Of a DNA stretch of 64,000 nucleotides, positions 46,808-55,571 are shown one piece after another. This DNA is from Actinomycetota bacterium (GTDB lineage Bacteria > Actinomycetota > Actinomycetes > Actinomycetales > Dermatophilaceae): contig JAIUOP010000011.1 of assembly GCA_020161815.1 (NCBI GenBank), positions 28,305 through 92,304 on the forward strand, read 5' to 3'. Under the pieces are notes generated by a model. It worked only from the letters and a program-made list of their open reading frames with translations, was not told where the DNA came from and searched no databases. The position numbers were made by a program, and so were the translations under genes. Position 1 is the first letter of the stretch. Each line of letters begins with the position of its first letter.

Positions 46808-48768
46808 GGGGTGAGCACCTCTCGCAGTCGGGCGCGCGTCAGCTCAAGGGTGTGCAGCTCGGCGGTGACGGCGCGCAGTCGGTCGGCATCGCCGGTGGGG
46901 TCGTGCTGGAGCCGGCGCACGACCGAGGTGGCATCGGCGATCCGGCGGCTCAAGTGGGCATCGTGGACCCCGAGGACGAGGGCGTCGAGGTAGCGCTGCG
47001 GCGGCAGACCCGTCTCGGGGTCGAGCTTGGTCGGCAGCGGCGCCACGCTGAGCTCCTGGGTCAGGGCGCGCACCGGCAGGGCCACTGTCTCGGTGACCTC
47101 GGTGATCCACGCGACGCTGGACAACGACTGGGCCCGGCCGACGACGGTGCGGATGCCGTCGAAGACGGCGGCATGCGCGGCCGCGGTGAACGCCTCGCTC
47201 GGGATCGCCTCGAGGGTCGTCACGTCAAACTGGGTGCGGTACTGCAGGATCGCCTGAAGCAGCTGCCGCTCGGCACGCACGATGGGGTCGCGCAGGTCGG
47301 GCATCGTGACCGAGGGGGCCGCGAGCGCCGCCTCCTCCTCGGCCGCCGTTGGCTCCGGGTATGCCGTCCGCTCGCCTCGCGCGCCCGGCCCACCACCGCC
47401 CTCGGCAGGCGGCGCGCTGGCGCGGCGAGCGGCCCGACTGACCTCGGTGCGCAGCTGGTCGATGTCGAGGCCGAGCCAGCCCGCGACGGTGCGGATGTAC
47501 TCGGGCCGCAGCGCGTTGTCGCGGATGGCGGCGATGATCGGCGCTGCCGCCCGCATGGCCTGGATGCGGCCCTCGGCAGTGTCGAGGTCGAAGCGGGCCA
47601 CGGTGGTGCGGACGGCGAACTCGAACATCGGCTGGGCGTCCTCGACGAGGGCCTTGACCGCCTCGGGCCCCCGGGCCATCCGCAGCTCGCACGGGTCCAT
47701 GCCCTCGGGGGCCACGGCGACGAAGGACTGCGCCGCCCACCGCTGGTCCTCGCCGAAGGCCTTCATGGCAGCCTTCTGGCCCGCAGCGTCGCCATCGAAC
47801 GTGAAGACGACTCGGGCCGGCGCCTGGTCGGCCTCGTCGCGCAGGATCCGCCGCAGGATCTTGATGTGGTCGACCCCGAAGGCCGTGCCGCAGGTGGCCA
47901 CGGCGCCCTTGACGCCGCTGAGGTGGGCCGCCATGACGTCGGTGTAGCCCTCGACGATCACCGCCTCACGGTCCGCGGCGATCGCCTTCTTGGCCAGGTC
48001 GAGGCCGTAGAGGACCTGGGACTTCTTGTAGATCGGGGTCTCGGCGGTGTTGAGGTACTTCGCCGGCATCCGGTCGTCGTCGAAGAGGCGCCGCGCCCCG
48101 AAGCCGACGGTCGAGCCGGTGATGTCACGGATCGGCCAGAGCAGCCGCCCGCGGAACTTGTCGTAGAGGCCCCGGCTGCCGCGTGCGCACAGCCCGGCGA
48201 GGGTGAGCTCGTCCTCGGTGAACCCGCGTCCGCGCAGGTGGCGGGCCAGGTCATCCCCACCACGAGGGGCGAAGCCGACGCCGAACTGGGCCGCCGACGC
48301 GCCGTCGAAGCCGCGGTCCCGCAGGAAGTCCCGGCCGGCGCGCGCGTCCCCGCGGGTCATGTCGACGAGGACCTCGCGGTAGAACTCCTCGGCGACCCGG
48401 TGGGCGTCGAGGAGGCGCTGTCGCCGGCCGGTGCCGACCTCGTCGCGACGTCCGGAGCCGCCGTCCTCGTAGCGCAGCTCGATCCCGAACTTGCCGGCGA
48501 GGCGCTCGATGGTCTCGGCGAAGGTCAGGTGCTCGACCTGCTGCACGAAGGAGATGACGTCCCCGCCCTCGCCGCAGCCGAAGCAGTGGTAGGTGCCCAT
48601 CGCGGGGCGGACGTTGAAGCTCGGCGTCTTCTCGTCGTGGAAGGGGCACAGCCCCTTGAGGGTCCCGATGCCGGCCGGGCGCAGGGTCACGTGCTCGCGG
48701 ACGATGTCCTCGATCGAGCTGCGCTCCTTGACCGTGGCCACGTCCTCGGCGTTGATCCGTCCCGCCAA
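46804..48768 (-). CDS. dnaG: DNA primase DnaG
   Basis: 654 residues. It makes RNA primers at the replication fork. CHC2 zinc finger at Cys41, His44, Cys62 and Cys65. TOPRIM acidic motifs follow (EGYTDVMAAH; FTFDGDAAGQKAA), and a C-terminal helicase-binding region. The start is TTG at 48766-48768 with GGAAGG before it. The upstream leader contains an octamer, and TAGACT at 48798-48793 gives a ~17-nt leader. Confidence 0.97.
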   Translation of the reverse strand: MAGRINAEDVATVKERSSIEDIVREHVTLRPAGIGTLKGLCPFHDEKTPSFNVRPAMGTYHCFGCGEGGDVISFVQQVEHLTFAETIERLAGKFGIELRYEDGGSGRRDEVGTGRRQRLLDAHRVAEEFYREVLVDMTRGDARAGRDFLRDRGFDGASAAQFGVGFAPRGGDDLARHLRGRGFTEDELTLAGLCARGSRGLYDKFRGRLLWPIRDITGSTVGFGARRLFDDDRMPAKYLNTAETPIYKKSQVLYGLDLAKKAIAADREAVIVEGYTDVMAAHLSGVKGAVATCGTAFGVDHIKILRRILRDEADQAPARVVFTFDGDAAGQKAAMKAFGEDQRWAAQSFVAVAPEGMDPCELRMARGPEAVKALVEDAQPMFEFAVRTTVARFDLDTAEGRIQAMRAAAPIIAAIRDNALRPEYIRTVAGWLGLDIDQLRTEVSRAARRASAPPAEGGGGPGARGERTAYPEPTAAEEEAALAAPSVTMPDLRDPIVRAERQLLQAILQYRTQFDVTTLEAIPSEAFTAAAHAAVFDGIRTVVGRAQSLSSVAWITEVTETVALPVRALTQELSVAPLPTKLDPETGLPPQRYLDALVLGVHDAHLSRRIADATSVVRRLQHDPTGDADRLRAVTAELHTLELTRARLREVLTP

Positions 48769-48840
48769 GGCACCTTCCCTTCGTATGCCGTGAGTCTAGG
48801 CGGCGAGGCCGGCCCGCCCGAGCGTCGTCCCCAGATCGCG

Positions 48841-49338
48841 TCAGGTGCTCCGCTGGGCGAGGAGCTGCTCGACGAGGATCTCGGCGTGCCCCGTGTGCTG
48901 GGCGAGCTCACGGACGCAGTGGGTGAGCACCCATCGCACGGACAGGGTCCCCATGACCGGGTGCTCGCAGGTGTCGTCGAAGTCGAGGGTGGCGATCACG
49001 GCATCCGCGCGCTGGGTGGCCTCGACGTGGGCGGCTGCCAGCCCAGCCAGGGTGTCCTCGGGATCGAGGGCGAAGCTCTCGTCGACGCTCTCCGGCACGC
49101 CCGCCTCGACGCGCGAGGTGCCACCGAATCGGCAGACGAACCACACGGTGTCGACGAAGGCGGCGTGCTTGAGCAGCCCCATCGGGGTGGTGAGCGAGGG
49201 CACGAGCCGGCGCCGGGCCTCCTCGTCGGTGAGCCGGAGCACGGTCTCGCGCAGCAGCCGCCGGTGCTCGGCAAGGAAGCCGAGCAGGAGGGTGCGTTCG
49301 TCGCCCGTGGCCGCGGCAAGGTCGAGCCGGTCGTTCAT
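48841..49338 (-). CDS. DinB/DUF664 family protein
   Basis: 165 residues from the ATG at 49336-49338, overlapping the dgt stop (ATGA). Four-helix bundle with TTPMGLLKHAAFVDTVWFV and CVRELAQHTGHAEIL; the His residues in LKHAAF and AQHTGHAEI are the usual metal ligands. Family members include mycothiol-dependent enzymes and many unknowns. Confidence 0.87.
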   Translation of the reverse strand: MNDRLDLAAATGDERTLLLGFLAEHRRLLRETVLRLTDEEARRRLVPSLTTPMGLLKHAAFVDTVWFVCRFGGTSRVEAGVPESVDESFALDPEDTLAGLAAAHVEATQRADAVIATLDFDDTCEHPVMGTLSVRWVLTHCVRELAQHTGHAEILVEQLLAQRST

Positions 49339-50591
49339 GAGCACCACCTCCGGTGCAGGTCCAGGGCGCGGACGTCGGTGAGCGAGGCGACCTGGTCGAC
49401 GATGACCCGAAGTGCCGCCGCGTCGGAGTCGGCCTGGGCGTGGTCGGCCGCCAGGTCGGGATCGAGGCGGGACGGTTGCTCCAGGTAGCCAGCGACGAGC
49501 GCCTCGACGACAGCCCGCTCCCCCACCTGGATCTCGAGGCGGTCATCGGCCCGCATGACGAAGTGGGCGGCCACCGCCTTGAGGACGGCGCACTCGGCGC
49601 GGGTGTCGTCGGGCACGACCAGGTCGGCCTCGTGGCGCAGGAGGGCGGCCTGACCGTAAGCCGCTCGCGTGGCGACCTCGGCCGCAAGGGTGAACCGGCC
49701 GATGAGTCGGGAGGTCATGTCCTTGAGGTCGGCCAGGTCGGCGCGACTGCCCGAGTGGGCCCTCGGCACGGTCCCGGTGGCCAGGACCCGCTCGAGAGCG
49801 GCGCCCAGGGAGTCGACGGGGAGGTCGCGGGCGTAGGAGTCATGGGCCACCGAGAGGAAGGCCGAGACCTCGGCGGGGTCACGCAGGGCCCGCGGGTCGA
49901 GCCGGCCCGAGGCGATGGCGTCCTCGACGTCGTGGACGGAGTAGGCGACGTCGTCGGACCAGTCCATCACCTCGGCCTCGAAGGCCCGGTGGCCCGGTGC
50001 GACGCCGTCCCGGAACCAGGCGAAGACCTCGAGGTCGTCCTCGTAGACGCCGAACTTGGCCGTGCCCCCTGGTCCCTCACCCCGCCGCCAGGGGTATTTG
50101 GTCGTGGCATCGAGGGTGGCGCGCGTCAGGTTCAGGCCCGCCGGCCGTCCGTCAGGGTGGGTGCGCTTGGGCTCGAGGCGGGTGAGGATCCGCAGGGTCT
50201 GGGCGTTGCCCTCGAAGCCTCCGATGCCCGCCGCGAGGGCGTCGAGGGCGACCTCGCCGTTGTGCCCGAAGGGTGGGTGCCCGAGGTCGTGGGCCAGGCA
50301 GGCGCTGTCGACGACGTCGGCGTTGCAGCCCAGGGCCGCGCCGAACTCGCGCCCGATCTGGGCGACCTCGAGGGAGTGGGTCAGCCGGTTGCGGACGAAG
50401 TCGTCGTCGCCGGGCGTGAGGACCTGGGTCTTGGCCGCCAGTCGTCGCAACGCGGCGGAGTGGACGAGGCGCGCCCGGTCGCGCGCGAAGTCGTCGCGGT
50501 CGGAACGCTTCTGGGCCGGGTCCTCGGCCACCCAGCGCTCACGATCGGCGGGGCTGTAAGGGTCGTGACCGTTGGGTGGGGGGGCGGTCAT
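49335..50591 (-). CDS. dgt: dGTPase-like HD-domain triphosphohydrolase
   Basis: 418 residues from the ATG at 50589-50591. HD-domain metal site: RLTHSLEVAQIGRE and CLAHDLGHPPFGHNGE, then VMDWSDDVAYSVHD. It hydrolyses dGTP or other dNTPs to nucleoside plus triphosphate. Its closeness to dnaG is conserved in Actinobacteria. It overlaps the genes on both sides by 4 bp. Confidence 0.94.
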   Translation of the reverse strand: MTAPPPNGHDPYSPADRERWVAEDPAQKRSDRDDFARDRARLVHSAALRRLAAKTQVLTPGDDDFVRNRLTHSLEVAQIGREFGAALGCNADVVDSACLAHDLGHPPFGHNGEVALDALAAGIGGFEGNAQTLRILTRLEPKRTHPDGRPAGLNLTRATLDATTKYPWRRGEGPGGTAKFGVYEDDLEVFAWFRDGVAPGHRAFEAEVMDWSDDVAYSVHDVEDAIASGRLDPRALRDPAEVSAFLSVAHDSYARDLPVDSLGAALERVLATGTVPRAHSGSRADLADLKDMTSRLIGRFTLAAEVATRAAYGQAALLRHEADLVVPDDTRAECAVLKAVAAHFVMRADDRLEIQVGERAVVEALVAGYLEQPSRLDPDLAADHAQADSDAAALRVIVDQVASLTDVRALDLHRRWCS

Positions 50592-51340
50592 GGGGTGGCT
50601 CCAGTGGGTCTTCCGGTATCCGGAGCCTCGTGGGCACCCGCGTCCCGGGCCACGCAGGCGATGCGGGCCACGCGGGCCGCCTCCGCGGCGCGCGTGAGCC
50701 AGGCCGGCGGCGTGCCGTAGCGCTGGAAGCTCACCAGCCGCCCGGCAGCACTGTCGCTGACGAGGTCGGCGAGGCGCTTGTCCCGCGTGGCCTCCTGCTT
50801 GGCCGAGGCGACCCAGTGGGCACAGGTCTTGCGGTAGCCCGGGGTGGCCGCGTCCCAGAACGCCGCCGCGGCCGGGTCGGCGCGGAGCTGCTGTTCGTGA
50901 TGCGGAGCGAGCTCGGCGCTCTCCTGCTCGAAGGAGTAGGTGCCGGTGCGGTCCTCGCGCCGCTTGGCGAAGGCGGCGAGACCCGCCGGGTGCATCCGTC
51001 CTTCGGCGGTGAGCCGCTCGACATGGGCGATGTTGATCCGGCTCCACGTGCTGCCGGCCTTGCGTGGGGTCCAGCGCTGGCGCCGGTGGTCCTCGTCGAT
51101 CGACTCGGACTTGCTGTCGATCCAGCCGAAGCACAGGGCCTCGGGGACGGCCTCGGCCCAGGTGACCGAGGGCCGGTCGAGGTGCTTCTTCGGCATGCCC
51201 ATCCAGAGCTCGCCGGCCGTGTCGTGATTCGCCTCCAGCCAGGCCCGGAACTCGGCACCGTCCCGGAAGAAGATCGCAGGCTTCTCCGGTGTCCCCCCGG
51301 GAGTGCCCGCCGCGCCTGGGTCGGACGCCGCATCGATCAC
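50588..51340 (-). CDS. YdeI/OmpD-associated family protein
   Basis: 250 residues from the GTG at 51338-51340, which lies 7 nt after TACGCT (51353-51348) and is therefore a good leaderless start. Family signatures are FRAWLEANHD, GELWMGMPKK, CFGWIDSKSESID and WSRINIAHVERL. Proteins of this group are linked to bacteriocin protection and membrane stress but their biochemistry is unclear. Confidence 0.87.
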   Translation of the reverse strand: MIDAASDPGAAGTPGGTPEKPAIFFRDGAEFRAWLEANHDTAGELWMGMPKKHLDRPSVTWAEAVPEALCFGWIDSKSESIDEDHRRQRWTPRKAGSTWSRINIAHVERLTAEGRMHPAGLAAFAKRREDRTGTYSFEQESAELAPHHEQQLRADPAAAAFWDAATPGYRKTCAHWVASAKQEATRDKRLADLVSDSAAGRLVSFQRYGTPPAWLTRAAEAARVARIACVARDAGAHEAPDTGRPTGATP

Positions 51341-51451
51341 GGGCGACAGCGTATCGGCCTCCTCCTGCCCACCCCGCCTCCATGTCCCGACCCCCATCTG
51401 CCATCGGCAGGCGCCCACGTGCCCTGGCACCGGCGCGCGGCAGGTCACTGT

Positions 51452-51487
51452 GTGACTGAATCGGGGTCATGGCCCCGCTTCAGTCAC
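51452..51487. repeat. 36-bp palindromic repeat, copy 2
   Basis: Left arm GTGACTGAATCGGGG, centre TCATGG, right arm CCCCGCTTCAGTCAC, one mismatch. It lies 17 bp beyond the stop codon of the AbiEi-like gene. Confidence 0.85.
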
Positions 51488-51503
51488 ATCACAACGGTCA
51501 CGC

Positions 51504-52454
51504 TCAGGCGGCGCCCAGTGCGTGTCGCACCGCGCACGCGGACCTACACATTCGCGCCGACCCCGTGAAACCGCGCGCCCTCAGGGTGGCGAAGACATCC
51601 GCGGCCAGCTCGCACCGGTCGGCTTCGAGCTCGACGAGACCCGCACGCAGGGTGATCCGCCCGGTGCGCGCGGTGCCCCGATCGCGCCGCCGATCACGGT
51701 GCATGCTCTCGCCGGTGTGACCGAGTAGCCAGTCGAGCTCGAGGACGACACCCCACGCCTCGTACACCGCATCCCGCCTGATGACACCGACGGCGAGGAC
51801 GTCGGGAACCTGCATCTGCACCTCAGGCAGTCCGTGGGGTCGCTGGACGCGCGTGAGGTACAGGACCTCGATCAGGTCCTCGGCGCCACAGGCCACGGGG
51901 TCCAGGGCCAGCGTCAGCACCCTCCGGTGCTGGTGCCGCGACCTGGCCTCGAGTGCCGCGGACAGTTCCTCGGCCGTGGCCCGGCCCTTGCGCACCCACA
52001 GAGCCATTTCCGCCACGGCGTCGCGCCAGCTCGCGCCCCGGACATCGGCCAGGTCGAGGGCCGTCTGGGCCGCGGTGGTGACCGGCAGGCCCTGCCTCGT
52101 GACGATGCTGAGCCGGTCCCGTCGAGCGATACGTGTGCCGGCAAGACGCGTAACCTGCCGCGCTGACGGCACGGCCACCGTGATGATCTGCGGCGGTCGA
52201 GAGGCGACTCGGTGCAGGTACGAGGCCGACTCCAGAGTGAGGACCGCGTCGTCACCGGCACGCAGGACCAGGGCGTGCGCGCGGCCCATCCAGTCCAGGT
52301 CGCCGGTCTGGGCTCGATGGATGCCGCGACACAGCCGCACCCATCGCCCGGACGTCAGCGCCCAGCGGATCTGTTCCTGCGTCAGGCCGGCCGAGAGCGC
52401 CTGACGGGTGCTCACCACGCCGTGCTGACGCCGGATGATCTGGTCGAGGTCCAT
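51504..52454 (-). CDS. AbiEi-type wHTH protein with Vsr/DUF559-like C-terminus
   Basis: 316 residues. N-terminal winged helix (QIIRRQHGVVSTRQALSAGLT) as in AbiEi antitoxins of type IV systems. The C-terminal part (VVLELDWLLGHTG, then RDRRRDR) resembles the small endonuclease fold common to DUF559 proteins, with Glu/Asp and Arg-Asp pairs in the expected order. No AbiEii toxin is adjacent, so it may be a solitary regulator or nuclease. It is bracketed by copies of the 36-bp palindrome. Confidence 0.8.
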   Translation of the reverse strand: MDLDQIIRRQHGVVSTRQALSAGLTQEQIRWALTSGRWVRLCRGIHRAQTGDLDWMGRAHALVLRAGDDAVLTLESASYLHRVASRPPQIITVAVPSARQVTRLAGTRIARRDRLSIVTRQGLPVTTAAQTALDLADVRGASWRDAVAEMALWVRKGRATAEELSAALEARSRHQHRRVLTLALDPVACGAEDLIEVLYLTRVQRPHGLPEVQMQVPDVLAVGVIRRDAVYEAWGVVLELDWLLGHTGESMHRDRRRDRGTARTGRITLRAGLVELEADRCELAADVFATLRARGFTGSARMCRSACAVRHALGAA

Positions 52455-52527
52455 CGCCCCACGATGCCCGAGATGGGCAACCGTCGCGTCAGCTCATCCA
52501 CAGGGGCCACGGCGGTGGGATCAGGAT

Positions 52528-52563
52528 GTGACTGAACCGGGGCCATGGTCCCGGTTCAGTCAC
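52528..52563. repeat. 36-bp palindromic repeat, copy 3
   Basis: Arms GTGACTGAACCGGG and CCCGGTTCAGTCAC (perfect), centre GCCATGGT. It lies 73 bp upstream of the AbiEi-like start and forms a tandem with copy 4. Confidence 0.88.
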
Positions 52564-52587
52564 AACCCACCTGTCACACGCCACGGT

Positions 52588-52623
52588 GTGACTCAACCGG
52601 GGTCATGGTCCCGGTTCAGTCAC
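52588..52623. repeat. 36-bp palindromic repeat, copy 4
   Basis: Same element as copy 3 with one arm change (GTGACTCAACC). It starts exactly 60 bp after copy 3. The spacer after each copy is also similar (ACAACCCACCTGTCACAC and ACAACACACCTGTCACAC), so the whole ~60-bp unit is duplicated. Confidence 0.88.
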
Positions 52624-52714
52624 AACACACCTGTCACACCGTGTTCCTCGGACAGGAGCGCTGCCGGTCGGCGCACCGTGCCGAGCCAAGGGCCCAAGCC
52701 CTGACAGGCGCGGA

Positions 52715-53935
52715 TCAGCCGCCGGAGACGTCGAGCTCGGCCTGCGCCACGACCTCGCGCTGCGCCGCGGTCAGCTCCTGCGAGTCCAGCCAGCCCTCGG
52801 GCAGGGCCACCACGCGCGGCGAACCCGCCCGGCCCCGCTGCCCTTCGGCCGCCTCGCCCGGCCAGGGCGCGCCGAGGTCCATGCCCCCGATGAGGTCATC
52901 GAGCGCCTGCAGCGAGTCCACGAGCGCCAGCTGGTGCCGCACGGTCGACCCCGCCGGGAACCCCTTGAGGTACCACGCGATGTGCTTGCGGATGTCGCGG
53001 CAGCCCTTGACCTCGTCCCCATGGAACTCCACCAGGTATGCCGCGTGCCGCCTCAGCACGGACGTCACCTCCCGCAGGTCCGGCGTCACCCGCACCGACG
53101 AGCCCGCGAACGCTGCCGCGAGGTCGGTGAAGAGCCACGGACGCCCCAGGCACCCCCGCCCGACCACGACCCCGTCGCACCCGGTCTCGGCCACCATGCG
53201 CAGTGCGTCCTCGGCCGACCAGATGTCGCCGTTGCCGAGCACCGGCACCGACGTCACGGCCTCCTTCAGGCGCGCGATCGCCGACCAGTCGGCCACGCCC
53301 GAGTACGCCTGCGCCGCCGTGCGCGCATGCAGCGCCACGGCCGCCGCACCCTCCCCCTCGGCGATCCGGCCCGCCTCGAGGTAGGTCACGTGGTCCGCGT
53401 CGATCCCGACCCGCATCTTCACGGTGACCGGCACGGCATACGGACTGGCCTCTCGCACAACGGAAGCCACGATGGAACGGAACAGCTCCGTCTTCCACGG
53501 CAGCGCCGAGCCGCCGCCCTTGCGGGTCACCTTGGGCACCGGGCAGCCGAAGTTGAGGTCGATGTGGTCGGCCCGGTCCTCGGTGACGAGCAGTCGCGCC
53601 GCCTGCCCGGCGGTGACCGGGTCCACCGAGTACACCTGCACCGACCGCGGGTGCTCCTCCGGCCCGTGCGAGATGAGCCGCATCGTCGCCTCGTTGCGCT
53701 CCACGAGCGCTCGTGATGTCACCATCTCGTTGACGTAGAGGCTCGTCGCGCCCGACGCCCCACCCGCGGCGAGCCCCGCCGAGCCGTACTCCCGGCACAG
53801 CCGGCGGAACGCCCGGTTCGTGATGCCGGCCATCGGTGCGAGCACGACGGGTGACTCGATGACATGGCGCCCGATCTGCAGGGGCGGCAGCACGGGCGTG
53901 GCAGTGACGGTGTCGGTGGCGGTGGCGGCAGTCAT
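52715..53935 (-). CDS. dusB: tRNA-dihydrouridine synthase DusB
   Basis: 406 residues from the ATG at 53933-53935. FMN-dependent reduction of uridines in the tRNA D-loop. APMAGITNRAFRRLCREYG opens the barrel; the catalytic Cys is in LNFGCPVPKVTRKGGGSAL. HARTAAQAYSG and GNGDIWSAEDA are later barrel motifs, and a C-terminal helical tRNA-binding domain follows. Confidence 0.95.
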   Translation of the reverse strand: MTAATATDTVTATPVLPPLQIGRHVIESPVVLAPMAGITNRAFRRLCREYGSAGLAAGGASGATSLYVNEMVTSRALVERNEATMRLISHGPEEHPRSVQVYSVDPVTAGQAARLLVTEDRADHIDLNFGCPVPKVTRKGGGSALPWKTELFRSIVASVVREASPYAVPVTVKMRVGIDADHVTYLEAGRIAEGEGAAAVALHARTAAQAYSGVADWSAIARLKEAVTSVPVLGNGDIWSAEDALRMVAETGCDGVVVGRGCLGRPWLFTDLAAAFAGSSVRVTPDLREVTSVLRRHAAYLVEFHGDEVKGCRDIRKHIAWYLKGFPAGSTVRHQLALVDSLQALDDLIGGMDLGAPWPGEAAEGQRGRAGSPRVVALPEGWLDSQELTAAQREVVAQAELDVSGG

Positions 53936-53952
53936 GACCGATCCATTGTCGG

Positions 53953-54693
53953 TCACGTTGGGGGCAGCTCCGGCAGCGCGAGCGAGGAGATGAACGCGGC
54001 CAGCGCATTGCACGTCTCCTCCCGCCGGGTCAGCGGGAAGATGTGCAGGGCCCGAGGCAGCGTCACGACCTCCACCCGCTCGGCCCGCACCGCTGCCGCG
54101 GCATACGCCTTCACATGGACCCGCAACTGGTCGAACTGGCCGTTGAGCAGCAGCACCGGGCAGGTGACCTCGGCGAGCAGGTGCGGCCCGCACCGCTCCA
54201 TCACCCCGGCCCACGCCGCCGGCACCCCGGTGATCGTGTAGCCCCCGTCGCGCACGGCGCCGGCCCACTCCGCATCGAGCAGCCGCTGCCACTGCCGGTC
54301 GGTCAGTGCCGCGAGCCGCTCTCCCCCAAGCCGCTGCTGCACCCGCCCCAACATCGCGTATGCCGTGGCCCCGGGCCCGCTCGGCGTCGCCGAGGCGCCC
54401 AGCAGCGCGAGCCCGGCCAGGTCACAGGGGTGCTGCGCGGCATACGCGGCGGCGAGGTAGCCACCGAGGGAGTGCCCGGCGAGGACGACGGGAAGCGTCG
54501 TGCCCCGCACCGCCTCGTCGATGACGGCGAGCGCGCCCTCCCAGGTGAACTCCTCGTCGCGGCGCGCCCCGTTGGCGGGCAGGTCGATCGCGACCACCTC
54601 GACATCGGGACCGAGGCGCTCGGCATAGCCGTGCCACTGCGCCGCCGACATGAGGGTGCCGTGGACGAGGACGAGTCGGACGCGCGATCCCAT
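53953..54693 (-). CDS. Alpha/beta-fold hydrolase
   Basis: 246 residues from the ATG at 54691-54693; an earlier ATG would collide with the divergent gene start. Oxyanion region VHGTLMSA, nucleophile Ser in AGHSLGGYLAAA, acid in LNGQFDQLR and a catalytic His in LPRALHIFPL. A small-molecule esterase or related hydrolase; substrate unknown. 17 bp upstream of dusB. Confidence 0.87.
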   Translation of the reverse strand: MGSRVRLVLVHGTLMSAAQWHGYAERLGPDVEVVAIDLPANGARRDEEFTWEGALAVIDEAVRGTTLPVVLAGHSLGGYLAAAYAAQHPCDLAGLALLGASATPSGPGATAYAMLGRVQQRLGGERLAALTDRQWQRLLDAEWAGAVRDGGYTITGVPAAWAGVMERCGPHLLAEVTCPVLLLNGQFDQLRVHVKAYAAAAVRAERVEVVTLPRALHIFPLTRREETCNALAAFISSLALPELPPT

Positions 54694-54727
54694 GCCGCCA
54701 TTCTCGCTGCTGGTGTTCACTGGAGGC

Positions 54728-55552
54728 ATGTCTCAGCTGGTCTCCGCCCCCGAGCTCGCCGACCTGCTCGAGCGTGGGGAGGTGAAGGTCCTCGACGTGC
54801 AGTACGCCCTGATGGGGCCGCCGAGCCATGAGTTGTATGCCGTGGAGCACCTTCCCGGGGCGCCGCACCTGCCGCTGGAGCACGCGCTCGCCGGGCCCGC
54901 CGGATTGGGTGGTCGCCACCCACTGCCGGATCCGGCGGTCCTGGAGCAGGCATTGCGGAAGTGCGGCATCAACGAGGGCGACGCGGTGATCGTCTATGAC
55001 CAGGCGACCTCGCTGTCGGCCGGGCGCGCGTGGTGGACGCTGCGCTGGGCCGGGCTGTCCGACGTGCGGGTGCTCGACGGGGGCCTGTGGGCCTGGAAGC
55101 TCGCCGAGCTGCCGGTGTCCGATGCGCCGGTGGCGGTCGCGCCCGGCGACGTCGTCGTCCGCCCGGGGGCGGTGCCCGTGGTCGAGGTCGAGGACGTCCC
55201 GGCGGCGGCGGAGGACGGGGTGCTCCTCGATGTGCGCGCCGCCGAGCGCTTCCGCGGTGAGGTCGAGCCGATCGACCCGGTCGCCGGCCACATCCCGGGC
55301 GCCATCAACCTGCCGATGGGGCTCATGCAGCGCGTCGACGGCACGTTCCGCAGCGCCGAGGAGATCCGGGCGATCGCCCGGGAGCACGGGGTCGAGGGGC
55401 CGGTGCCGGTGACGACCTCCTGTGGCTCCGGCGTGACCGCGGCGCAGATGGTCCTCGCGCTCGGGGAGGCCGGGATCGAGGCGATTCCCTACATCGGGTC
55501 GTGGAGCGGCTGGATCACCGACCCGGAGCGACCGGTGGCGACCGGGCCCTGA
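54728..55552 (+). CDS. Two-domain rhodanese / mercaptopyruvate sulfurtransferase
   Basis: 274 residues. An inactive N-terminal rhodanese domain (VKVLDVQYAL, VIVYDQATSLSAGRAWW) and an active C-terminal one with the Cys loop TTSCGSGVTAAQ. It transfers sulfur from thiosulfate or 3-mercaptopyruvate to thiol acceptors. GGAGG is very close to the ATG (1 nt), so a leaderless start after TTCACT is also possible. Confidence 0.9.
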   Translation: MSQLVSAPELADLLERGEVKVLDVQYALMGPPSHELYAVEHLPGAPHLPLEHALAGPAGLGGRHPLPDPAVLEQALRKCGINEGDAVIVYDQATSLSAGRAWWTLRWAGLSDVRVLDGGLWAWKLAELPVSDAPVAVAPGDVVVRPGAVPVVEVEDVPAAAEDGVLLDVRAAERFRGEVEPIDPVAGHIPGAINLPMGLMQRVDGTFRSAEEIRAIAREHGVEGPVPVTTSCGSGVTAAQMVLALGEAGIEAIPYIGSWSGWITDPERPVATGP

Positions 55553-55571
55553 GCCCGGCGAGGGCGTCCGG

